64,000 bases of DNA from Pyrrhoderma lamaoense (taxonomy: Eukaryota; Basidiomycota; Agaricomycetes; Hymenochaetales; Hymenochaetaceae): contig NBAZ01000022.1 of NCBI GenBank assembly GCA_002794735.1, positions 62,001-126,000 of the forward strand. Reading direction: 5' to 3'. Numbering within the stretch: position 1 is the first letter of the stretch; each line of letters begins with the position of its first letter. A program made the position numbers and the translations under genes. Shown in pieces: positions 47,325 through 63,363 of this stretch. The notes under the pieces are model-generated. The model worked only from the letters and a program-made list of their open reading frames with translations, had not been told where the DNA came from and did not search any database.

Positions 47325-50300
47325 CTATTCGCCGGCGAACATACGGATAGCTAAGTACGTCACGGCACCACAAAAACGGACAACTAGATGACGAACATCA
47401 GAACGAGGCGCAAGCAAATATAAGAGTAAGTAACTTACAAGCTAGACCCGCAACAGAAAATAGAATGAAAGCCATGTATCCGCTTACAGCTGTGCTTGAG
47501 TTGCTCGTGTCAGTTGCCGAGCTACAGTTGAATGCATATTTATCAGCTACAAATGTAATGACTAGTTAATATATGGACGTACACAACAATAGCGGCAAGA
47601 AGACCATTGGATAATGTCCAAAAGAGTAGCACCCTAGTCGCCTTAGTCAATATCTGGCAACATTTTGATAAATATTATCATATATATAACAGTACCTTGT
47701 TCTAAACGAGGAATAATAATCCTTATTCTTCTGTTCTAAATCGGGCTTCGGAGGTTCTTCCACAGGTTTGGTATGTAAGACCTCAAGGGCACGTTCATAT
47801 CCCGCGTCGATATCAGCCGTATCCGTCGGGGCGTCAACCTCGACTTCATTGGTCTTTGTGTCTGTTTTGACGACACCCAAATCGGTACTGACTTTGTTGT
47901 CACCTTTTGTACCCCAAGAAATGTCACTGCATGATATGTGTTAGGTACCAAGTTTCTGTAGTATGTCTTTACGGTAATTATAACTCACTGGACGTTGGCA
48001 AACTAAGAGAGTATAATTTTTGTCAAAAATGAGTGGATGAGGTCGATCGAGCGTATAAAGGGCAAACTTACAGCGTATACGTTCAAGACTGCGATGTAAG
48101 ATGGTGCCATCAGGAGATACTGGATAAAACTGGTAAACATGTGCCAAGGCTCGAACTAGTACGTATTAAAAAGTTCTATCAGCAAAGCCTCAAACTTGAA
48201 CAACATTATATTGTCACGTACAAACAATAAGGACGAGATCAAGTATAGACCTAGTGTAGCAAGTAAAGAGATAACTATATCGCGGAACACGGAGCTTGAG
48301 GCAAGATCTGAGAAGCTCGCGGAGCTGCTATCAATAACGTTTTTTATTCCTAGGTATGCGAGTAGGAAGGCAGCAACCTGTAGAAATGCTATTAATAATG
48401 ATAGGTTCCATTTTAAATTGACAAAGCTCACAGTCATGTATATAGTGATGACAGCAAATCCGATAAAGGCAAAGGTATAGGCTCGCTTTGATCCTTGGGG
48501 TCTGTTACCAAGAGCGAGAATGAAACACATAACAAGAAGCCCGACGTAAAAATAATTAAGAATTAGATTCACGATATGGATTCCTTTCGTGATACCAAGT
48601 TCATCATCTTCCAAAGACTGACTCAGAATGATGAACGCTATATAGTAATTTCCCTTCAATGAAAAACCAGGTAAGCTAATCTTGTACTTTAATGGGAGAT
48701 AACACAGATACGTACGAGGGAAAACCACGAGAATATGAGATTGAAGACTTGATAGATAAGCTCCACATGTATCCAGAACTTGCGTAGCACTGTATGACTA
48801 GATCGGTATATATAGTGGAATTTGAAAGTTGAGTGGATAGCGGCAAAGAACGACCCGTTTAACCAACGACGGCGCTGGGAAATTAATTCTGGTACTTGGT
48901 CGGGTACGTCAGTGATAGCGTAAGCCGACTTCACATAGTGAAGAATCCATGAGCCACCTCGTTTCGAGACGAGTTCCCAACAAAGAATACGATCTTCAGC
49001 TAGGTACATGTTCGATGTAAAGACATCTGCATCACCACCATGCTATATCCACATTCAGGAACAAGATTTTACGAGCTACAGATGAGGAGTGTGTACATAC
49101 CAAGGTCTCTCCAAGGAAATACTTCTGCAGCGGACCTTCACCCTTCTCATCATTCTGTAAAGCGATATAGCGATATGCACTGAAAGCACCGGGTAATACT
49201 GTGATGTATCCGAATACGGATTCAAGGGCTTGTCCAGAATGTTTGAAATCTTGTATTCAAAATTCTGCGCAGCAACAAGAGGATTAAGAAGATTGAGGCC
49301 CCACTTCCCCTTCAATGCCACAATCTCTCCACAGGCACCCCGACATTTGAGTTGATATCGAATGCCTTCCAAAGATGATAGATCGAAGTCGGTCCTGGTT
49401 GGGTACCAACATCAAGCAGGACACAAACATTCGGAAGCAGTATTGGGCCGAAGGCATTGAAGAACCAACGGTGAGAGTTAATTTTCTTCTGATTCTTCTC
49501 CTTCAAGCAGAAAATTAACTGGACAGGCACGATTCCCTTCTCTGCACCCTCAATCTTTTTGCTAGGAGTGACGGATATTTGGGTAGTATACTCGTAAATA
49601 TGAGCAGTAACTGGTTTCTTATTGACAACGTTCTTAGCAACACCATCTTGATATGCACCCAGCGCAGCAATGACCGATAAAGTTCGCTGATGAATCTTCT
49701 TTCTTCCATCGCTCACAATGCATACAACGACCTTCTTCCACCCGTCATTTCCCCAGGTTCTAGACCGATTACGCGTACATAGATGCGCTATATTTTTCAT
49801 CACACCATGCATAGTCCTGCAGAACAGTTCGTCATCCTCGTTGTACATAGTCATCACAATAAATAGTTCTGTACGTCGTGCGGGTTCGTACATCATCTGT
49901 CGTAAGGTGAAACCCTCCGACATAAAGTCATTAGGATCACACGTTGCTGCGGAGTATCGCATATGTGTGAATTCACGTTCGTTCTTCAGGGCGCACCTGC
50001 TTAGCAACTTCTGTGGTACAGGTGTATCGATAACCAGATTTCCATGGAAAAGCTCGATTCTTTTCATTGTTTTATACCTCCGGGGAACGCGCTGTGGTAT
50101 CCTCCCGTAACGGATGTTAGTGTCTTCGTCTTCATCCCCCTCAATTGATTCAGTAAATCCCCGGGGAATGATAGTGGCTTCTGTGATCCGGAATCGCGTC
50201 TCAAGAGTGGAATGTCCCCTAAATCGTCATTATCCTGTGGATCTGGGGCGTCGTAGGCGGAGAAATGAGAGCTGACAGGCCGCATTGGAATTGCAGATTG

Positions 50301-50669
50301 GTCATGACCAAGATAGTTGTTTTGAATTGGTGGGGAATGGTAAGGATTGTATGGATCTATGGGCGGAGGTGGACTGTGGACAATTGGCGGAGGACTTAAT
50401 GGATAACCTGTTGGATGACTTTGGACATTGGGTGTCGCAAATGGATCCGGGAGTTGAGATTGGCCATAAGGTGCATTTTCATAAGGATTGGGTGTCGCGG
50501 TGAGTTGTGGATGGGAAACTTCATGTTGGTATTGTGGCCCTCCGTAGGGCGCATAGCCATACTGCTGTTGCTGATGTCCTCTTTGCGCTTCGTCTGCCTA
50601 CATGTAAGGTTTAGTTATTCAATTCACATATTAGACTCAACGCACACTTGCCTCTGGATAATACGACAT
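47325..50669 (-). CDS. Chitin synthase (division 1)
   Basis: Plasma-membrane enzyme that polymerises N-acetylglucosamine into chitin. The N-terminal part is cytosolic and Pro/Gln/Tyr-rich, then [25 protein letters not shown] and [17 protein letters not shown]. The catalytic domain has [73 protein letters not shown] and the QRRRW motif ([13 protein letters not shown]). Membrane helices follow, and the last exon ends AIRMFAGE. The first intron is a rare GC-AG intron (CCAGAG then GCAAGT). Three frame breaks each need one added base: 50159-50162 (GGGG run), 49338-49341 (GGGG run, inside the conserved G-G-A-C-G-E) and next to 49223 (DKPL to ESVFGY). Another frame jump near 47560 may be a short intron or an indel. 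The exact exon list is an estimate. Confidence 0.9.
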
Positions 50670-51711
50670 GATAATGAGGAATCAAAATTTATAAAAATTG
50701 TTGCTATTTAACGAGAACAGCGCGCTGCGCGAGGCTGTACATGTGATACGGTCTACACAGGAGTCGCTGCATTGCGGTGTCCTGCGTCTGATGACGTAAA
50801 CTGATCTTGTTCTCATCTAATTGAATTTTAGCAATAATTCTTTAGACGGTGAATACATAGATTTACTGTTCAAGTACTGCGCTTTGAGTATATCTACGAG
50901 ATATACCTCAATCTATCACTTCGAACATGAAGACCAATATTCAATGTAATGAATATCACTAAGTTAGGCAACAGGCCAATACAGGTCCTTTCACAAGTAA
51001 ATCATCGCGAGTGGCTTAGTATTATTGCCATATCTGTATTTATTTCTAAAGTAAGACTATCATATAGAAAGATGAGGCATAAATACATAAAAACGCAAGA
51101 AGAGAGTGATTAGGAAGCAACTGTTACAGTGTTAGATTTATATTTTAACACATGATGGGAAAACTATCTCCCACGAAAAATACAGTAATAGAAGATGTTA
51201 ATCGTAATTCAGGCAGTTCACTATCGACTCAGACTCTTGTTCTTCCTTGCCGAAGGGTTGCACATACTGGGTATTGATTCTAGTTGAAGTAAGTTTAAAG
51301 ACAGACCAGGAGCACAGTAACATGGAATTCAGATCTATTTCAGACTTAGTACCATGTCCCCAGAATAATGCGATATCGTTAGATATCACTGTCGTTGTTT
51401 TGGTTGTCTGTGTCATCGAGAGATACCAGGCTGTAATCATTAGGTTGACATTGACTTTCTAAAATATAAAGATACAACACGGAGTGATATGGTACGGTCC
51501 AAAAAGAGATTTTCTTATTCGTATTCGTAAGACCGGGAATGGTGTGTTCTAAGACCGTGGCTTCTTTCATGAATTTGAGAATACATTTATGGTGACGTAA
51601 CAAGAATTTTGCACAGGATACGCGATACGCGCTCATTCAAATCACGTTCATCGTGACGTTGAATTTCGAAGCGTCGCTTATCCATATTCAGCTTCAAACC
51701 TAACCTGCATC
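50670..51711. other. divergent spacer, nothing recognised
   Basis: Between the chitin synthase (minus) and the TPR-F-box gene (plus). Overlapping open frames at 51198-51636 on both strands have no motif. Confidence 0.5.
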
Positions 51712-53470
51712 ATGACTGGGAGAGACTTCTTCAAACGAGGCATTGAATATTTCAAGAATTCGGAATACAAAAAAGCTCTAGAAATGTTTACTGAGGTAAC
51801 ATGCCAATAAACATTAATTAATTAATCAAAATTGACGTTTAAGCTTATCAACCTTACCACAGGCTATAAAAACTGTTAACAATGACAAAACATTGTATGA
51901 TTCTAGAGCTGCTGTATATGAAAAACTAGGGGAACCACTCAAGGCACTTGGTGACTCAAAGAAAGCTATTGATGTAGCACCCGATTCTTGGCAGGTAACA
52001 CTATTAAAAGTTTTAATTTGTATATTATTCACTGTGGATATTAGGGATATTATCGCGCAGCTCGCTTGTTCCTTGAAATTAATAAACCAGAATCTTCGCT
52101 TAAGATGATAGCACTGGCCTCTGAACGTCTTCCGCCATCAGATACAAGACGTCACGATGAGCTTGAGAATCTCAAGCGTCGAGCCACAAAGGCACTTGAA
52201 CCACCGCCTATCTTTAAACTTCCTGTCGAAATCCTTAACGAGATAGTTAAGCTAGTATTTGGGGAGAGTAATCCCAAAATGCTTATACTGACTCTGGTGT
52301 GCAAGCATTGGAGATACGCTCTCCATAACTCCCCTGAATTTTGGAGACAACTTACCATAACACCCCGAACGAAACAAAAGAAGGTGAAAACATGGCTAGA
52401 GCGCTCGCGTGGAGTTATATTTGAGCTAAACATTAAAGACTATGTAGACCCCGATAGTCTGGGAAAACTGTTTCAAGATGCTCCTGACAAGTTTTGGTCC
52501 TTACTGAAAGTACTCAAGGTACATTATTCCCATGGTCAAATAGATATAAGCCATATCCTACCTCCAGGTGCATACCAACAGCTTCGACTGGAGAGCCTAG
52601 AACTTGCCGTGGCGCGATATGCCCCCGGAATGCAGACTTCTGGAAACCGTTAGGCTCTCTTGACGTAACGAGGTTGAAGTCATTCGCACTTTCTACACAG
52701 ATAGCGACTATACCATGGAGTAATATCTCGTCCTTGACGTCTCTTACAACCCTAAGGCTCGAAGGTGTTCAGACTCCCGGCCCTATTTTAGACTATCTCC
52801 AGAGAAATCCTTACATCGAACAGTTAAGGCTTGCTGATAGTCAAAACTTCCCGGGAAATTTAGACGATCAGCCAGAGTTACCTGAGAAAGTGGAACTCAA
52901 CTTTCTCAGGCATCTCGAAATTGACTCAGCTGAGTTGGCAGGAGTATTACTCTCCCATCTACACTTTCCGCAGCTTGCTGTACTTAGCTTACGTAAAGCA
53001 ACACCTTCTGATTTTGAGTATCTAGCAACTCAAAATCTTCCCGAATTTACACAGCTCAGCGTTGAAAGAAGTACTTTTGATTGTCATGTGCTCAGCAACT
53101 TCATTCGTTCGTGCACTTCTCTTAGGCACCTTAAATTATCTTCGATTAGGCCTGTCAATGGTACGGAGAATGATATTCTCGAGGCAATATCCTCTCCCTC
53201 TCAAGAAATATGCAATCCGCGACTACAACATTTATACCTCATAAATTGCCCGCGCCTACAAAGAAAAGCACTCATTCAAATCGTAAAGGCACATCTCCCA
53301 CTCCAGAATCCAAACGAAGAACCACCCGGGATTCTTCAGACTCACCTCTCCCCATTCTTACTCTTGTCCTTGATGATTGTCCCTTGATTGAATCTGATAC
53401 TATAACTTGGTTACGCGACAGGGTTCCTACATTCAACTTTCGCCTGAAGAAGGAGAAATGGCGTAGATGA
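51712..53470 (+). CDS. TPR-F-box-LRR protein (Dia2/Pof3-like)
   Basis: Domain order TPR, F-box, LRR is that of yeast Dia2 and fission-yeast Pof3, SCF receptors acting at replication forks and in genome stability. The TPR part runs from MTGRDFFKRGIEYFKNSEYK through two short introns (FTE to AIKTVNND; DSWQ to GYYRAARLFLEI). The F-box is FKLPVEILNEIVKLVFGES then LTLVCKHWRYALHNSPEFWR. LRR-like units follow (LTSLTTLRLEG, LNFLRHLEIDS, CTSLRHLKLSS, NPRLQHLYLINCPRLQRKAL) and the C-terminus has LVLDDCPLIESDTITWLRDR. At a run of five C (52622-52626) one base is missing: a sixth C joins ARYAP to RNADFWKPLGSLDV. A second frame change lies near 53290-53340. The orthology is inferred from domain order. Confidence 0.75.
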
Positions 53471-53582
53471 TTCTCCCTCTCTAGTGGTACACGAGCCCCT
53501 TATAGTAAACATCCATGCTAATGTATTATAACATCCACAACTACCTTCTTATAGAAATTGTTATGTCCGAGAATGGTTTACA

Positions 53583-57779
<4,197 letters not shown>

Positions 57780-58147
57780 GGATGATATTTAGGCTTGAGG
57801 ACCCAAAGGACAAGGATAGATGCGATAAAACCCAGGTTACAAAGGATTCTGGTATTTTTAGGCGCACCCTTACTATGAGCTTTCGCTCTCAGGAGTTGAC
57901 GGGATATGTTCCAAGTTTTTGTAGGTGAAAAGTAGAAATTGAAAAATAAGAATATGAAACCACGTGTTTATTGGGTGAAGTCGGATAGCCGGTGGTGGTG
58001 ATCTATGACGAGTGCAACCTCGATGCTTGGACGTCTAAAACCGATCCAACTCTGCCAACATGCATAGATCTGGGGTCTCTTAGATGAGTAAGTCCCGTGT
58101 TCTACACATACTTGATGATTGTGAACTTATCAGCAATTTCTTGCAGG
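57780..58147. promoter_or_regulatory. divergent promoter region PEX1 / wax-synthase-like gene
   Basis: About 370 bp between two divergent start codons, so both promoters must lie here. No specific element can be named. Open frames here are shadows. Confidence 0.45.
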
Positions 58148-59578
58148 ATGGCTCTAGGCGCAGAGCAGTTTGTACAATTAATTGTCCCCAAACTAGAGGA
58201 TCGTACACCTATCACATGGACCACATTTCCTTTTACTATTCTTTTCCTTGGTCCAGTCTTGTTTATGTCGTTTCTTGCCCGAAGACCGGACACACATTTA
58301 ATGCGATTGCTCTTGCTTCCAACTGTCATTACCTTGACGATACACTCATGTTTCGGATATGTCTGGACTGGTTCTGGAATGCATGTTTACAATTGGGGTG
58401 AAGGTGAATTGCACTCTCATTTCTAGCAGTACATCTCACTGAACACATTTTAAAGGCTTATGCTGTCTTGTCACTATTGGGAAGGCTTTTGAATACGCCT
58501 TTGTGAAAAATGGAAGATGTAAAGTCGGAGAAAAGTATCCTGGAGATGAGTCTAAACCTGCTATAAGCAAGAAGAACTATGACCCTAAGGATCCTACAAA
58601 AGTGGCGAATGGTCATATACCCGATACCGGAGTCAAACGGCCTTGCTCTTCTTTCATCCCAAAAGGTCTTCAAGATGCTCTAGAGCTATTTTTTGCTTTC
58701 CGAGGTATAGGTTGGGACTGGGGCAAAGATGTTTATATACCAGCGGAACGCAGACCCTTGTCGCGTCGGCCCTTTATACTTGCTACACTTAAATCATTTA
58801 CTGCCAGTTTTCTTCTCCTTGACCTACTTGAATCTACAATTAAATTAGTACCGGGTGTTGGATCGCCATATGGCGGAACCATATTTCTCTCATATCTTCC
58901 CCCTTTACAACGCTATTCACTAAGCACATATATTCATCTTGGTACCGGTTTCGCACTCCTAGCGGGTTTCCAGATGGTTTATGACTTAGCGACGCTTATC
59001 AGTGTCGGCCTACTTGATCACGATCCAACATCTTGGCCGCCTGTTATTGATTCTCCATGGGCTTCTACAAGCCTCAACGAACTCTGGGCTAAACGATGGC
59101 ATCAGCTTCTGAGACAGACCTTTATTGTTTATGGAGGCATTCCTGGGAATTACTTAGGCGGCCGTGTAGGCATGGTGTTGGGCACATTCTTAGCATCTGG
59201 CGCATACCATGAATTCTCGAGTATAGCAATGGGTCGCGGATTTAGTATACAACCCATACTATTCTTTGCTCTACAAGGCGTTTTTGTCATTCTTGAACGC
59301 CTTTTGCGACAGATAACAGGCAAAAGGGTGGGTGGTTGGCCCGGACGCATCTGGGTGTATATTGTAATCGGAGTTCTCGGACAGCCAATGGGTAAGATTT
59401 TGATCACTTATATTCAAAGATCACTAATCATCTAACTTAAACTCTAGTTGATGCCTGGCATCGGAAAGGGCTTGCTGGCGGGATAATTATTCCACCTCCC
59501 ATCAGTCCTACTAGAAAAATACTCTTTCCTCTCATAACATACTACACCGGAATTGATTTAATCCTCTATCCATTGTAA
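58148..59578 (+). CDS. Wax-synthase-like MBOAT acyltransferase
   Basis: Polytopic membrane protein of the wax synthase / MBOAT family, members of which transfer acyl groups to alcohols or sterols in the ER. Three exons, 58148-58403, 58456-59391 and 59448-59578, in phase, 440 residues. N-terminal hydrophobic segments (TTFPFTILFLGPVLFMSFLA, LMRLLLLPTVITLTI) are followed by RGIGWDWGKDVYIPAERR, SLNELWAKRWHQLLRQTF and the motif FLASGAYHEFSS, whose His-Glu is the likely catalytic site. It ends TGIDLILYPL. The family is much expanded in mushrooms and also includes terpenoid acetyltransferases, so the substrate cannot be named. Intron 1 needs an AAAG acceptor (58453-58455). No frame break was seen. 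Confidence 0.85.
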
Positions 59579-60062
59579 CGTAGCACTAGCACTTTTTTCT
59601 TTATAACCGCATTTATAAGACGTGTTTAGATAGAGACAGACACTGTTAATGTACGCATGCCTGGTAATAATACTAACTTATCACTCTGAATCATAACAAA
59701 TTCATTAACTGTAATAACGTACGCTCATTTGGCTATTACAAACGCTATCGGCGAAGCGAAGCTAAACGTCGTAGTTTTCAGGGTAAATTTTTCAATTCGC
59801 GACATTGACGTAATTGAAAAGTGTTTCGCTTTTCTCACCAGAACTCGTTCTAGTCACGATATCGTCATGGCTTTTCCGTCATTTAGGAGGCCTGCAACCA
59901 GTGAACGGAAACTTTCTCAAGATGGGCGGACTTTTCAAGTCCGATCGGAATTCTAATCTTATCAATCCATGAACAAGTAAGGAAGCGAGTAGGATGAAAA
60001 AAGATTATAAAAGAACATCATAGCAAGTAAAAATACACCAGAATTCAAGTTCTTACACTGAA
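59579..60062. other. intergenic, nothing recognised
   Basis: 3' region of the wax-synthase-like gene and promoter side of the first glycosyltransferase gene. Confidence 0.5.
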
Positions 60063-62195
60063 ATGTCATCTCAGTCCACGACTACACCTCAAGGCCATAT
60101 CGTTGGAGTTGCACCTTCGGGATGGGGTATGGCTGAGCTATTTCTGAACCTCATTGATTCTTCTTATTCATAACTTCGGAATTTCTAGGACATATAAAAT
60201 GTTTAATCGCGTACGTAGGGAAAGCGCTGCATAGCAAGCCAGTCTATGCAACTATCTTTGTGCCAATCCATATATATGAGAAAGCATCAAAGGAGGCTGA
60301 TCTGCAATTCGAGCCTGGAACAGAAGATGCTTTACGAAAATTAGTCAGGTAACTATTTTTATCTCGGGATGGTCTAGACATTGACGTTCACCCTTGCATA
60401 GAGTTGTCGGCATTGATTCGGAGACAACAATAATTGGATCAGATCTTCTTAGCAAAAACTTCATAGAAAACTACAAGAAACTTCTTAATAGCGAACCGAT
60501 CCCACAGACTCCTGAAGGTGAAGTGATGTACGAAGAAGTATTCCCACCTCAAATTATTGTACTTGATGTATGTAATGTCGTCAAGTTCTTTCTTACGAAA
60601 TATCTCAGGGTCGTTTTGCCTCTAGTTCTTCCTCACAGAGACTTTAAACATGATCAGAAGCATAAGTGGAAACACTATTCCAATCTATGCGTTGCAATCC
60701 GCAGCTGCTATCGCCTATATATTTCTCTTTGGCCCAAAGGAACTTGGAGGCTTAGGAAACCTCGAGGAAGAGATCAAAAAAATAGAAACAACGGATGATA
60801 ATCTTAGGCGTTTAGAGATAAAGAAGGTAGGCGTACAGACATACCTCAAATACACATCATGACTAAAAGAAGGATCAGCTTGTCCGTAGGCGCAAAGGAG
60901 AGCTGTTGAAGTTACCCGGGTTTCCCCCTCTATATGACTATGAGATGATGCCTCAAGTGGTATGTTCGGTTTTCTCTTATTTATAGTATCTCATTTTTGA
61001 TATGTTGGTTATAATAAGCCTATCATAGACGTGAGTACTTATGGATCTGAACTCCTTGCAAAAATCTACAAGTAAAATATCTACTTTACCTTCTTGTTTT
61101 GTACTTGTACTGACAATGAATGCATCAGCGTACTTGAATCATGTGATGGAATAATCATGAACTCGTTACCATTACTAGAGAAACCAGCATTCGATGTTCT
61201 CTCTGATTGCTTCCCGGGGAAACCATATTTCAACGTTGGACCAGTCGATTTCCCCGTAATTGAAAGAATAGGGAACAGTCATACCAAATCAACAGATGCA
61301 CACAAATTCCTGGATACGGCACTCGAAAAGTATGGATCACACTCCGTCATTTATGTATGTCTGTGGATTCCAACTGCAATACTCCAGTACTAAAACGTTG
61401 TATATAGATTTCCTTCGGAACCAACTTCTTCTTCAAGGACCCCAGCTTATTTTGGACAATCCTGGACGTACTAGTAGAACAAAATACTCCTTTTGTAAGC
61501 TCACGAACTACTTTTTACAGAAGCCAATACTTAAATAGTATGCATGTTTCTTAGATGTTTTGTGTAGCCTCTCCTTATGCGACCATCCCGGATGACGTGC
61601 AATCAAGAATAAACAACTCTGGGGTGGGTTACTTCTCAAAGTGGATGCCCCAGGTAGATATACTACATCATCAGGTGAGTACCATTCCAACTTGTTTGGT
61701 ATTGATTATACTTATCAACGAATCACAGGCCTTAGGATGGTTCATGACCCATTGTGGCCAAAATTCAGTTACCGAAGCCCTCTCTGCCGGTGTCCCAATG
61801 TATGAGTAATTATTATATGAGAATCCGTTTGATCACCTACTAACTGCTATGGCATATAAACTCTTAGGATGTGCTGTCCATTTGATGCCGATCAGCCTGT
61901 TAATGCAATCAACTTAACTTTTGTGCATAACGTCGCATATGAGTTATACGAATTACGCAGTGGAGACGGTCTACGCCCGATTCATCGCCTTGGCGATTAC
62001 ACACCCGAGGGAACGCAGGAGTCAATTCGCCGCGAATTTATCGAAGTACTAACCAAGGCACGAGGTGAAGACGGCTCTATAAAAAGACAGAATGCTCGGA
62101 AGTTACAGGGTCTGATAAAGGAGAACTGGGCACCGGGTGGTTATGGATGGACAGAGATAGAGAGGAGCTTGGCAGCAACGAGCTTGAGAAACTAA
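60063..62195 (+). CDS. UDP-glycosyltransferase, copy 1
   Basis: Basidiomycete family-1 glycosyltransferase that would move a sugar from a UDP-sugar to a small molecule or lipid. The N-terminus QGHIVGVAPSGW joins over an intron to GHIKCLIAYVGKALHSKPV, the usual acceptor-domain start with the G-H motif. Later exons: VVGIDSETTIIGSD, FLTETLNMIRSISGNTIP, YALQSAAAIAYIFLFGPKEL, CDGIIMNSLPLLEKPAFD, and the donor-binding region VDILHHQ with ALGWFMTHCGQNSVTEALSA and GVPMICCPFDADQPVNA. It has H-C-G-Q-N-S where plant enzymes have H-C-G-W-N-S. It ends ERSLAATSLRN. About ten exons. Copy 2 starts 1.2 kb downstream on the same strand and matches it closely, so they are tandem duplicates. Confidence 0.85.
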
Positions 62196-63363
62196 GGAAG
62201 AAAGTATAAAAATATCAAAAAAGTGACATAGTTTATTGGAATATAGATGTATGAAGATTAGAATACCCTAGTACAACACTTTTAAACCTCCTTGATGTGC
62301 ACTATAAAGGGTTGTTTGGATTTATCGTAGAACTTAGATCAAAGATAAGGCACTCCGAGCTTAAGAGAAGTGTAACGACCGTTTTCTTGATAGCATGTAT
62401 CTTGGTTTTCAGTTGCTCAATCTGAATATTTCAGATTCTTAACTTAGTGTGGCCTAGAAGCACATTAAATAGGTCATATTCGTCCATCATTCGTCATATA
62501 TAGATGTCTGTATGATACAAGTTATGATAAAACGGCTCGAAGTTTGTGAGAACAGGGATGTAGTGATATAAGAAAGTCTGCTCTTGCGAATTTGAATTTG
62601 TGAAGCCCAGGCTCACATTTCATGCAGAGCTATCATTCATAGCTATCACCGGTTGACATCTGACGAGTTTAGATGAAGTATGAGAATTTTCATGTTCCAA
62701 AACCATTGGCTATCACACAAGATCCTTTAAACGGGATGCTTGCTATGATCCTTTCGTCTAGGGCCGGCCGATTCGGACTAGCATTCCAAAATAATTATAA
62801 ACCCTATGATTTTCCTTTCCGTCCTCCGAGTCGGTGCCCGTGAAGTCCGTATTGCACGGCTTCAATATACTCTAGACTATACTTTTATGCCCTATGTCCA
62901 AATAAATAAATCGGTAGATATCTATATAATCGAGATATCGCTGCTGGCTTTGAATTTTAAAGCTATTGATCTTTAAAGATAGTTTCCTTTTCAGGATTTT
63001 TGGATTTGAAACTTTTATAAGATTGTCCTATGTAACTTTTATATCTTTCGCTTAAAGAACGGTGTTTAACGCGTTAGCCGTAAACCGGCTAGCTCTACAA
63101 CCTACTTGAAGCCTTCAAATTTATATGTATCCGGTGTCTTCTTTGTAACAATATTGTCATGATATCGACCTATCAGTGCCTCAAGCGATAACCACCCTAT
63201 GGGAATATGAGAATGTCCTTCTGCAGGGATATTCAGATCCGACTCGGGGAGCCCGAGCACAATATCTGAAGCGAGAAAGCGGGGAACTCTGCGATGATAA
63301 AAGGAGGCAGCTTTGGAAACAAATCTAACTGAAATCCCCTACATTGAACGTAAAAACCAGAAC
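62196..63363. other. spacer between tandem glycosyltransferase genes
   Basis: AT-rich, nothing recognised apart from the expected promoter side of copy 2. Minus-strand open frame 63233-63442 overlaps the copy 2 start and is a shadow. Confidence 0.5.

Noticed and set aside
46966..47373. Minus-strand open frame of 135 codons
   Set aside because: It covers the chitin synthase 3' end in the wrong frame; the real C-terminus (AIRMFAGE) is in another frame.
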